From the NCBI GenBank assembly GCA_021186555.1, contig JAJKFL010000042.1:47233480-47297479 (forward strand): DNA of 64,000 nt, in the 5' to 3' direction. The position numbers were made by a program, and so were the translations under genes. Numbering within the stretch: the first letter of the stretch is position 1; each line of letters starts with the position of its first letter. The notes under the pieces were generated by a model. The model saw nothing but the letters and a program-made list of their open reading frames with translations. It had not been told where the DNA came from and searched no databases. This document shows positions 52,890 through 62,689 of this stretch, piece by piece. Source of the stretch: Reticulitermes speratus (taxonomy: Eukaryota; Arthropoda; Insecta; Blattodea; Rhinotermitidae).

Positions 52890-53290
52890 TTAGGATTTTC
52901 CTCGCCGTCCTATCACCATGGAAGCCCGGGTTCCATCCCAGGACAGTTCCCCTTCAGATTTGTGGTGCCCAGGTACCGGGAAAGGCTTTCCTCCAAATAG
53001 AGTCGAATTCGGTTATATGAAAGGAACTGGATATTTTGTGTCGTTATAAACGAGTGTTGTTATAACCGAGTTAACAGTGTTATGGTTAACAGTGACGAAG
53101 TCATTGGTACCACAGAATATCTGACGTTATAGACGAGGTGTCGTATAAACCGATGTCGTTATAACCGGGTTCGACTGTACTGCGGTTTTCTCTTGTGATT
53201 GTTATTCCACTAATGTCACGTACTCATCTTCATCTTAATGCTGCTTTTATCAGAAGTACAAGCGGACATAGGCTGGGAACTTTCAAAGAA
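52890..53290 (+). mobile_element. SINE-D-like copy, diverged, interrupted by a pogo-like MITE
   Basis: CCCGGGTTCCATCCCAGGAC at the B-box position, GGGAAAGGCTTTCCTCCAAA, then the MITE at 53000-53177, then TTGTTATTCCACTAATGTCA and CGTACTCATCTTCATC. The last part is shared with 28595-28700. Confidence 0.6.
53000..53177. mobile_element. pogo/Tigger-like MITE with TA duplication
   Basis: Inverted ends AGTCGAATTCGGTTATA and TATAACCGGGTTCGACT flanked by TA (52998-52999, 53178-53179). The interior repeats CGTTATAAACGAG-type words. About 178 bp, inserted in a SINE-D-like copy. Confidence 0.7.
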
Positions 53291-53449
53291 ATGCTCTTTC
53301 AGATATAGCAAAGCAGTGGACATTATGTCAGGTTAGCGAACCCTGGTCTTGCCCTGAATGACTTCCACTCACCAAGCTGTCTTTCGAATCCATCGCCTTC
53401 TATGTCCTTAATGATCTTGCGTCTTCACAGTTTAAGGTATTAATAACTT

Positions 53450-53735
53450 CGCCACTTGGGTATCATCGGAAGGTCGCGGGTTTGATTCCCGATGGTGTCA
53501 TTGGAATTTTCCATTGACACAATCCTTTCGGTCGCACTATGATCCTGGATTCGACTCAGCCTCTAACAGAAATGAGTACCAGGAATATTTCCTGGGGGTA
53601 AAGGCGGCCGGTGCGTAGGGCTGACAACCTTACCACCTTCATGTGCCGATTGTCTAGAAACCTGTGAGCCTTAACCTCCTGGAACCCTAAGGGCCTGTCC
53701 AGGTCTGTAATGGTATTGCTTTACCTTTGGTTTCA
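53450..53735 (+). mobile_element. SINE-B-like copy, diverged
   Basis: tRNA-like head (CCACTTGGGTATCATCGGAA, GCGGGTTTGATTCCCGATGG), then GGGGGTAAAGGCGGCCGGTG and a tail with GGGCCTGTCCAGGTCTG. Confidence 0.6.
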
Positions 53736-54229
53736 TTGTGTTATGCCGAAACGTGTCGTCTCCACTATCCTTTTGCGCCTGAAGTTGCATCCGGAAGCTG
53801 GCGTCCTCTTCAGCGTAGCTTCATTTGCACTTAAAATATAAGCGACGCGTCTAAGTAACTCGTCCAATGAATTTTCGAGACCAACTCATGGAAAGCACGT
53901 AAGAATGAATCCAGTTCGTAAATATTTATTGCTGGGCCCGTGGTAAGGTCCGTGGCCTTCAATCAATCAATCAATCCTGTGTATAGACCTATGAATTGTA
54001 AATGAATCAGAGAGAAGGGTGGGAGGAGGAGGGAGAACTTAATGACAAGAAGGTAATGGTTCATGAGAGGCACTCCATTTATATTATTACCCAATAAGAA
54101 GATAGAAATTTTTGGCTGATAAATTTTTGGGTTGCGACCACTTCTTCTGGTAAATGCAGGTTGCAGAGAAAGTAAGGCGATGTGAATTGAAAAGGTTGAA
54201 TTGATAGCAGCACTGCATGGAAATATGTT
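53736..54229. other. No recognised feature
   Basis: (AATC)n run at 53961-53976; antisense frames at 53963-54347 not recognised. Confidence 0.4.
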
Positions 54230-54350
54230 GAGTATTGGAACTGTAGCTATAAGCCCCAGCCGCTTTACTCCCTGGAAATTGCACCCGGTGCCCATGGGAT
54301 AGGAGGCTAAGTATACACCAGTCAGTCTGGAGGCGGTTAAGAGACATCTT
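54230..54350 (-). mobile_element. SINE-A/B central-domain fragment
   Basis: CCCCAGCCGCTTTACTCCCT and CCGGTGCCCATGGGATAGGA match the reverse of the shared central domain; the head is lost. Confidence 0.6.
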
Positions 54351-55044
54351 TAGTTAACGTGCTCAAACAAACGTGCATCACGTCGGTCCATATTCTCTGT
54401 GCGCTGTGCATTGTGGTACTGAAGTTCTGGTTTAGTCTGTGAGCCTTTCGTCTTGACGAGCGACAGAGACAGACATAGCGATCTACTTAACCTGACACTT
54501 TGTACACTCTTATCGCAGTTGAAAACGTGGCCTGAATACGAAGCCACTTTATTCCAAGTTGTTTAACCTTATACGAATGACTCGTGTTTTTCCGTCTTCG
54601 TTTCATCTCTTGCTCTTCGAGCAGGTTTTCGCACTTTCAAGACATCGAATTCCTTTTTAAGGGTCCTCATAAGACTCATTCCGTCAAGCGGAACGAACGT
54701 TGCTAGAAATTTGGTACGAACTCTTCGAGTTTCCTTTTGATTATACCAGAAGGTTTAATTTTCCTTATTACGAAAATGATCTGGATAATGTAAAGGTGTT
54801 TGGTTCTTAACGTGAACCAGAACACGGCACACACCAAGTTAATCCGTTTAATGACCTTGAGGAAAAATGTTCTTTGTTATGAGTACAGACCAAAACTAAC
54901 AAATACTGTCTCTGGGTTTCAGAACTATGTACATCCTTCAGGTCGGTATAAAACCCAGCACTAATGACCAATAAACTCAGTTACGACAATTCAATTTTGC
55001 AATTCTGCCATATGTCGTTGTTTGGGAAGATAATTTTGGCGTCA
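54351..55044. other. No recognised feature
   Basis: Nothing supported. Confidence 0.45.
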
Positions 55045-55062
55045 GAACGCACTCCTTTAAAA

Positions 55063-55353
55063 GTAAACAAAAAAGGTAAAGGTCACCCTAGAACAGGCCA
55101 CGAAGGCCCAGAGGGGGAGTAGAGATATAGCTCTACTCTTTCTTTAACCTCGGCAGTAGATGGTGTGGGTGGTCAACTCCACGCCCCGGCCGCTTTACTC
55201 CCAGGAAAGAGACCCGGTACCCATTGTATAGGAGGCTGAGTGGGCCCCAGGGCCGGTCTGGACGGCTGCGGAAAATCTCGCCCCCACCGGGATTCGATCC
55301 CCGGACCGTCCAGCCCGTAGCGAGTCGCTATACCGACTGAGCTATCGCGACCC
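55063..55353 (-). mobile_element. SINE-A copy with 18-bp target-site duplication
   Basis: Minus-strand SINE-A flanked by GAACGCACTCCTTTAAAA (55045-55062) and GAACGCACTTCTTTACAA (55354-55371), two mismatches in 18. This fixes the ends exactly and shows LINE-type target-primed insertion. Confidence 0.9.
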
Positions 55354-55759
55354 GAACGCACTTCTTTACAATACCAATATGGTGTTAAACCAATAAACGT
55401 ATAACCGTATCTATGGACGTGTTAAAGTGAAGATGAATTTTCAATACCGATACATGCTCACAATATGTGTTCCATAATGTGACTACTGTGGGAGGAACAA
55501 ATCGAATGGCTTAAATGTTACAATTTGTTTGCATACGTTGAGCTGTTGGAGATGATATGCTGTAAATATTTGGAGTACTTCCATTGTGTGACTTACAGCA
55601 TACGGAAACAAAAAAGATAAATTTAAACTTCTGTACAAGAAAAGCGAAACTTTATGTTGAAGGTGTATCATGTCATAAATGCAGCCAAGGCCACCAACAC
55701 AAGCATTTTTGTTTCTCAACTCTTCATCTGAAACAATAATCTACAGCCTAGATGTTATT

Positions 55760-55880
55760 GTAATTATTGAGAAGCTTTGGAATCTCCACTGCACGCAGTG
55801 TATTTATATGTTTGTCATTATTCTCATAATAAACAGCGATTGTCTAAACAGCGTTACATTTAACGGGACATGAGCGGACC
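55760..55880 (+). repeat. Decayed 114-bp satellite unit
   Basis: CACGCAGTGTATTTATATGT, ATTCTCATAATAAACAGCGA and TACATTTAACGGGAC are a strongly diverged head junction and unit. Confidence 0.4.
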
Positions 55881-56335
55881 GTTTGGCCGATAGAGGTTAA
55901 GTGATTGGTTGCGAAATACGAACTTGACTTGTATATATCATGTGAGGCTATATATTTCCGAAAGAGTTTATTGCTGACATTTCATTGTACCTACAGCTTA
56001 AAGAGAAGGGTCACCTTTAATCACTTTCCTTCAGCAGCTGCTCACATTACCCACCATGCTGCTACTTCTGCCAGTATTTATGTAACTCTTTCGAAAAGCC
56101 TTCAGCGCTGACGTTACATTTTGATGAACGTGTGCGGTGTCTCGAAATCCTCGTTCCTTCTAGGCGGACTTTAAATTTGGAAAGAGCCCGAAGTCTTCAG
56201 GCCCAAATATGGTGAATAAGGAGGTGTTCAGATCTAAAAGAAAAATTCTTGCCATAAACTGCTAAACAGTGCATGACAAGAAATTTGGAGCTTTGTCGTT
56301 AGGAACCAATTGTTGGGCCAATGTTCAGACATTAT
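55881..56335. other. No recognised feature
   Basis: Nothing supported between the decayed satellite unit and the 27-bp repeat. Confidence 0.45.
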
Positions 56336-56500
56336 TCTACTGACATCTTTACGTTACATTATGCTACTGACATCTTTACATTACATTGTTCTACTGACAT
56401 CTTTACGTTACATTATTCTACTGACATCTTTACGTTACGTTATTCTACTGACATCTTTACGTTACACTATGCTACTGACATCTTTACGTTACCTCGTCAG
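56336..56500 (+). repeat. 27-bp tandem repeat, ~6 units
   Basis: Unit TTCTACTGACATCTTTACGT then TACATTA. Confidence 0.9.
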
Positions 56501-56579
56501 TATTTCTATACAGTAATCCTAGTGACGGGTTGTCGTCTGCACAAACAGGATGCCGTCATTTGCCAATAATTTTATCGTA

Positions 56580-56868
56580 AGGTAAAGGTAAAGGTAAAGT
56601 TCACCTAGAACAGGCCATGAAGGCCCAGAGGGGGTGTAGAGGTATAGCTCTACTCTTTCTTTAACCTCGGAGCTAGATGGGGGTGGGTGGTCAACGCCAC
56701 GTCCCGGTCGCTTTACCCCCGGGAATGACCCGGTACCCATTGTACAGGAGGCTGGGAGGCCCCAGGGCCGGTCTGGACTGGTGCTGAAAATCTCGCCTCC
56801 ACTGGGATTCGATCCCCGGACCGTCCAGCTCGTAGCGAGTCGCTATACCGACTGAGCTATCGCGGCCC
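56580..56868 (-). mobile_element. SINE-A copy
   Basis: Minus-strand copy with tail (GGTAAA)n at the left and the intact A and B boxes at the right end. Confidence 0.85.
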
Positions 56869-57272
56869 ACGATCTCATGGTATCTATGTTTTCGGAGGAG
56901 CGGTAAGTTACATATCTTCCACGTTTCCTTGACCATCTCTCAGCAGTTTGTGCCATCTCAAGACGGTACGTTTCTTCACAACTTATGTGCCACATGCTTC
57001 GGAGAGCGTCGTACACTCCCCACTTGCCGTTCCTCTAATTTCAGACAAAGTGTAACGTTAATTCTTCGCCCTAAATTCCGAGAACTCGTTTGTTTTTTAC
57101 GGGAGATACGAAGGGTCACACGTCTTATTTCTACCACAGCTTTGACACAACTGAAGCTACAGTGTTGAAATCGCAGCCTGCGTAATTCTAAACACGCACA
57201 GAAATGATTTTTACATGATCAAATCTAAAGTTACACACGCGCGCGATGAAATCATTCCGGGAACTAAATAGA
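56869..57272. other. No recognised feature
   Basis: A 79-codon plus frame (56929-57168) with no recognisable motif. Confidence 0.4.
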
Positions 57273-57285
57273 CACAATTCCTATT

Positions 57286-57545
57286 TTTTTCCCTATGCCT
57301 CGACAGCCCCTAAGGGGCCTAGGCCTCCTCCTTGTTTTCGAGGCTTCACAATCACACTTTAGACACACCACACTCGGTAGGACTCCTCTCGACGAGTGAT
57401 CAGCCCGTCGCAGAGACCTCTACCTGACAACACACAACACTCACAACAGACAGACATCCACGCCCCGGCGGGTTTCGAACCCACAATCCCAGTAAGCGAG
57501 CGGCCGTAGACTCACGCCTTAGACCGCGCGGCCACTGGGATCGGC
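57286..57545 (-). mobile_element. SINE-C copy with 13-bp target-site duplication
   Basis: Flanked by CACAATTCCTATT at 57273-57285 and 57546-57558, a perfect match. A T-rich run at the left is the tail of the minus-strand element. Confidence 0.92.
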
Positions 57546-57558
57546 CACAATTCCTATT

Positions 57559-58304
57559 ACTTGGATTAAATTCGAGGCTTCACAAGATTACGTGGAGTGC
57601 CATTTGTGTGGCGTCGTTAAGTGTGGCTTAACTTCGTAATCAAATGTGTCAAACGCATACTCAATCAATCATATTTAGTATCAAGTCGGACGGCACAAAA
57701 GGCTGCGTCTGCTAACACCAGCTTTTGTTGCAGTACGCAGCTTGTATGTCAAGTTTCACAAACAGTACTTAATGACTAATGTGCCATCTACTAGCCAAAT
57801 ATAACAACACCCAAACGTTCCTCAAAGTTCTGCGGTCGCCATACACTTATTTCATCGTCACAATTTTATTGATTGGCTTCCTTATCGAATGTCCTAAACT
57901 TTTAATGACTTTCTTTGTTTCCTTAATAAAAATTTAAAAAAAACGTTTGTCCCGATTGTTACATAGTTTATCCACTCCAATGTCAAATTCAACAAATTCA
58001 TTCCTCATAAATCTTGCTGGATCTGTTATGTTCGGCTCAAAGTATTTAATAATGACGAATCATGTACATTTTCCTCTTTTCTGTTACCTGTGTACGGTTA
58101 CATAAACTACAAACTTGTTTAAGTGCTTGTGTAGTGTCTTTGTTTTACCAATTAAGTGAAACACAGCCCCTAGTAAAACTCTAGTAGTCGCTCAGCTGTC
58201 CCAGAACCTCCCCACGCATACGGCCATACGCCTTAACCACAAGTATGTCCTGTCCGTTTAAGTAACCGAAGGGTTTGTTACTGCTTTGAAATTAAGCCTC
58301 CGTC
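57559..58304. other. No recognised feature
   Basis: AT-rich, nothing supported. Confidence 0.45.
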
Positions 58305-58640
58305 GTCACATATCTTGAGCCAGATTAATCCAGAGGTTCAGAATAACTTTATATCTCGGTTTCAACTGCGTAGGTGTGACCTTGTGTTTAGCGTGGGGAA
58401 AGTGACCGCGTCTGTTTACGCGAAGTTGTGTATTGTGTTCTTAACACGGAACGTTGCACAAAGTGCAGCAACTAAATGGTCCCACTTCACAATCCCCCCC
58501 CCCCGTCCGTCCGTTTCTCTTAACATACTTTTAATTACATGTTATCCTCCAATCTACGTCTACGTCTTCAAAGCGATTTTTTTTCATGTTACTTGACCAA
58601 CATTTTGTATGTAATTCTCATCTCTCTAATGCCTTCTACG
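58305..58640 (-). pseudogene. Decayed LINE 3' end fragment
   Basis: Short blocks matching the same LINE tail: TTGAGCCAGATTAATCCAG near 58314 and ATCCTCCAATCTACGTCTA near 58543. The sequence between is unrelated, so there may be an old insertion. A C11 run lies at 58494-58504. Confidence 0.45.
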
Positions 58641-58689
58641 TGCCTGCTCATCTCATTCTCCTTTATTTAATCATCTTTGTAATATTCGT

Positions 58690-58870
58690 TCAAAAACGCT
58701 TTTTATACGTCATTTATACGTCATTTTTATACGTCATTTTTACACGTCATTTCTATACGTCATTTTTATACGTCGTTTTATACGTCGTTTTTATACGTCG
58801 TTTTTATACGTCATTTTTATACGTTATTTTTACAACGTCATTTTTATACGTCATTTTAATCGTCATTTAC
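58690..58870 (+). repeat. 13-14-bp tandem repeat
   Basis: Imperfect units CATTTTTATACGT and CGTTTTTATACGT, about thirteen copies. Confidence 0.85.
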
Positions 58871-58924
58871 TTCGTCCTCCTGTTAATTTCTGTCACAGGA
58901 CAAATGCTGTTCTGAGTTTTACAT

Positions 58925-59715
58925 GTGTAGTGGCCCGATAGTCTTTATGGTGTAGTGGCCCGATAGTCTTTATGGTGTAGTGGCCCGATAGTCTTTATGG
59001 TGTAGTGGCCCGATAGTCTTTATGGTGTAGTGGCCCGATAGTCTTTATGGTGTAGTGGCCCGATAGTCTTTATGGTGTAGTGGCCCGATAGTCTTTATGG
59101 TGTAGTGGCCCGATAGTCTTTATGGTGTAGTGGCCCGATAGTCTTTATGGTGTAGTGGCCCGATAGTCTTTATGGTGTAGTGGCCCGATAGTCTTTATGG
59201 TGTAGTGGCCCGATAGTCTTTATGGTGTAGTGGCCCGATAGTCTTTATGGTGTAGTGGCCCGATAGTCTTTATGGTGTAGTGGCCCGATAGTCTTTATGG
59301 TGTAGTGGCCCGATAGTCTTTATGGTGTAGTGGCCCGATAGTCTTTATGGTGTTGTGGCCCGATAGTATTTATGGTGTAGTGGCCCGATAGTCTTTATGG
59401 TATAGTGGCCCGATAGTCTTTATGGTGTAGTGGCCCGATAGTCTTTATGTGTAGTGGCCCGATAGTCTTTATGGTGTAGTGGTCCGATAGTCTTTATGGT
59501 GTAGTGGCCCGATAGTCTTTATGGTGTAGTGGTCCGATAGTCTTTATGGTGTAGTGACCCTATAGTCTTTATGGTGTAGTGGCCCGATAGTCTATGGTGT
59601 AGTGGCCCGATAGTCTTTATGGTGTAGTGGCCCGATAGTCTTTATGGTGTAGTGGCCCGATAGTCTTTATGGTTTAATGGCCCGATATGCTTTATGGTTT
59701 AATGGCCCAATAGGC
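58925..59715 (+). repeat. 25-bp tandem array, ~31 units
   Basis: Unit TGTAGTGGCCCGATAGTCTT then TATGG. Left units are identical; the right third accumulates changes and short indels, and the last units are clearly decayed (GTTTAATGGCCCAATAGGC). With the preceding GG, each unit contains TGGTGTAGTGG, the same 11-mer as the A box of the tRNA-Gly at 20.17 kb. Confidence 0.95.
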
Positions 59716-60284
59716 TTTATCTTTTGCGGTGTTGTGATTGACTGCGATTTTTACTGGCAACGTTTATGAATGCAAAATTATTTTTTAAATAGTTATTTCT
59801 AATTCAGTAATTAAGTGTTCATTCCCGCTTAACGTCATAATAGTCATTATGGTGTCTTTGTGTGCTGCACAGTGCTGCGTCTCTTTACGCTGCGTTTGTG
59901 TGTCTTGTTCGTTTTCTTCGAAAAATCTGTATCACTCTTCCTTTGATGCTGAATTCTGGGAAACGCGGGCTGCACTTCACTCTTCTGATTTAGAGCGGTG
60001 ACTGGAAACACAAAAGTCCCGCCAGCAACGCACATCAAATAAGTTTGAATTCCAGTGATACAATACAAGACATTCTTTTAAAAGACGTCTCCTTATCAGC
60101 GACGCTTTCATAAAGCGACGTCTGTGACGCATAAAGACAGAATGTTTGGCTGCATGAGACGTTGCAAGAATTAGGGGAGTCGGACTTTGAAATTAAAGCC
60201 TTGTAATAAAATTCGTAACGCTGCGTTAAGTTACTTTGTTGTCAAATTCGTACATTTATGGTCTTTGGGGTGTAACAACGCGTA
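59716..60284. other. No recognised feature
   Basis: Between two arrays; a 73-codon minus frame is not recognised. Confidence 0.45.
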
Positions 60285-61725
60285 GCCTGAAGGTCTAGGT
60301 AGTGCGCTGTACTCGTATTAGTCATGTCGACGTGTAAACAGTGGCATTCTAGGTCTAGGTAGTGCGCTGTACTCGTATTAGTCATGTCGACGTGTAAACA
60401 GTGGCATTCTAGGTCTAGGTAGTGCGCTGTATTAGTCATGTCGACGTGTAAACAGTGGCATTCTAGGTCTAGGTAGTGCGCTGTATTAGTCATGCCGACG
60501 TGTAAACAGTGGCATTCTAGGTCTAGGTAGTGCGCTGTATTAGTCATGTCGACATGTAAACAGTGGCATTCTAGGTCTAGATAGTGCGCTGTACTCGTAT
60601 TAGTCATGTCGACGTGTAAACAGTGGCATTCTAGGTATAGGTAGTGCGCTGTATTAGTCATGTCGACGTGTAAACAGTGGCATTCTAGGTCTAGGTAGTG
60701 CGCTGTATTAGTCATGTCGACGTGTAAACAGTGGCATTCTAGGTCTAGGTAGTGGGCTGTATTAGTCATGTCGACGTGTAAATAGTGGCATTCTAGGTCT
60801 AGGTAGTGGGCTGTATTAGTCATGTCGACGTGTAAACAGTGGCATTCTAGTTCTAGGTAGTGGGCTGTATTAGTCATGTCGACGTGTGTATAGTGGCATT
60901 CTAGGTCTAGGTAGTGCGCTGTATTAGTCATGTCGACGTGTAAATAGTGGCATTCTAGGTCTAGGTAGTGCGCTGTACTCGTATTAGTCATGTCGACGTG
61001 TAAACAGTGGCATTCTAGGTCTAGGTAGTGCGCTGTATTAGTCATGTCGACGTGTAAATAGTGGCATTCTAGGTCTAGGTAGTGGCTGTATTAGTCATGT
61101 CGACGTGTAAATAGTGGCATTCTAGGTCTAGGTAGTGGGCTGTATTAGTCATGTCGACGTGTAAACAGTGGCATTCTAGTTCTAGGTAGTGGGCTGTATT
61201 AGTCATGTCGACGTGTGTAATAGTGGCATTCTAGGTCTAGGTAGTGCGCTGTATTAGTCATGTCGACGTGTAAATAGTGGCATTCTAGGTCTAGGTAGTG
61301 CGCTGTACTCGTATTAGTCATGTCGACGTGTAAACAGTGGCATTCTAGGTCTAGGTAGTGCGCTGTATTAGTCATGTCGACGTGTAAATAGTGGCATTCT
61401 AGGTCTAGGTAGTGGGCTGTATTAGTCATGTCGACGTGTAAATAGTGGCATTCTAGGTCTAGGTAGTGGGCTGTATTAGTCATGTCGACGTGTAAACAGT
61501 GGCATTCTAGGTCTAGGTAGTGCGCTGTATTAGTCATGTCGACGTGTAAACAGTGGCATTCTAGGTCTAGGTAGTGGGCTGTATTAGTCATGTCGACTTG
61601 TAAATAGTGGCATTCTAGGTCTAGGTAGTGCGCTGTATTAGTCATGTCGACTTGTAAATAGTGGCATTCTAGGTCTAGGTAGTGCGCTGTATTAGTCATG
61701 TCGACTTGTAAATAGTGGCATTCTA
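60285..61725 (-). repeat. 54/60-bp tandem array, ~26 units
   Basis: Unit on the plus strand ATTCTAGGTCTAGGTAGTGC, GCTGTATTAGTCATGTCGAC, GTGTAAACAGTGGC (54 bp). Some units have a 6-bp insertion (CTCGTA). Both lengths are multiples of three, so the minus strand shows an open frame of 267 codons; I treat it as non-coding. Two blocks of about 300 bp near 60.73-61.02 and 61.08-61.37 kb repeat the same order of variants. Confidence 0.95.
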
Positions 61726-61814
61726 GAAGACTCGAACGTTCATCAACACTGCTGTCAGCTCCTGAAGTCTCGCAACCTCTAGTTTGTTGGGTAGGACCGA
61801 CCTTTCAATCTACA

Positions 61815-61850
61815 CTGAAGAAGGAGGCAGCAAATTCCTTCGAAACTTGA
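61815..61850 (+). repeat. Hammerhead-core-like motif without stem I
   Basis: CUGAAGAAGGAGGCAGCAAA, then UUCCUUCGAAACUUGAUG; stem II AAGGA/UCCUU pairs. It lies just right of the 54-bp array. Confidence 0.35.
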
Positions 61851-62260
61851 TGCCTGTCTAAAAAGAAATTACACGGTGTTATCTTTAGGCGAAACATCAC
61901 CATTTTACTATATTTACAGACCCCCAGGCCCAAAAGAAACTAATATGAAGAATATTATTATTTTAGAAAAATTTATGAAATATTATACATATTAAATTAG
62001 AATTGCAATTAACACCAGGTTGACTCACCTTCATATAAACTGATGCTTCCAGTGCCGAAGAAAATACAAGACTGAAATGTGCCTTATGTATCAATTATGA
62101 ACTGCCTGCCATCTTTATTTAAAACTATAGTTTTTATTCATATAATTTTACGCAACTTTTATGTATTTTAACAAAGATTTTATGCCGTATATTGTAACGG
62201 AATTAGATCAGAACTCCACATGAAAGTGTAAGTTGTTTTTATGGCTTTTGAATTTTGAAT

Positions 62261-62303
62261 AGGTCTGATGACGGCTTAATTGAATAGTCGAAAGTAGTAA
62301 CCT
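62261..62303 (+). ncRNA. Hammerhead-type ribozyme motif, isolated
   Basis: AGGU (stem I), CUGAUGA at 62265-62271, CGGCU ... AGUCG (stem II, one G-U pair), GAAA at 62290-62293, GUAG loop, UA (cleavage site after A at 62299), ACCU (stem I, pairs AGGU exactly). Stem III would be a single A-U pair. No element ends recognised around it. Confidence 0.45.
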
Positions 62304-62689
62304 GGAGATTTTTAAATGTTATTGTGCATGACGGTGGTTTGGAACGTATATACACGGTGTCACATCGTACAAGATTGTACTCTTAATTCGGTCTGCTTTA
62401 CAGTTCACACCTTTGCTGTATATAAAGTACGGGTTGCATTTTTCTGAACTGTATTTCACCATAAGTAACAAATGCCTCAGTCTGACGACTGACTTCGTCA
62501 CTAAACCAGTTTCCGGTGTTTCGAAACTGTATGCAGATAACGTGTTGAAAGAGGCGTTAGATAAGTCGCAAAACTCTATTCAATTGCAAGTTTAATAACC
62601 ACTGACGGTAAAGTACTTGTCTATCCAGTGCTCCCGGATTTCCGAACGGGCAATGCTTTTAGGAAGTTTCTCAGGCTTCGCCCTTTTGT

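Larger units (their letters stand above)
61726..62689. other. Mostly unrecognised
   Basis: Contains two hammerhead-like motifs (61.82 and 62.26 kb). The sequence around them may be a decayed Penelope-like element, but no protein remnant is visible. Confidence 0.4.

Noticed and set aside
58925..59715. CRISPR-like regular repeats
   Set aside because: 25-bp units without spacers; a minisatellite.
60242..61699. Minus-strand frames of 267 and 166 codons with a regular MTNTAHYLDLECH repeat
   Set aside because: 54- and 60-bp units keep the frame; indels in some units break it and there is no promoter, intron or domain evidence.
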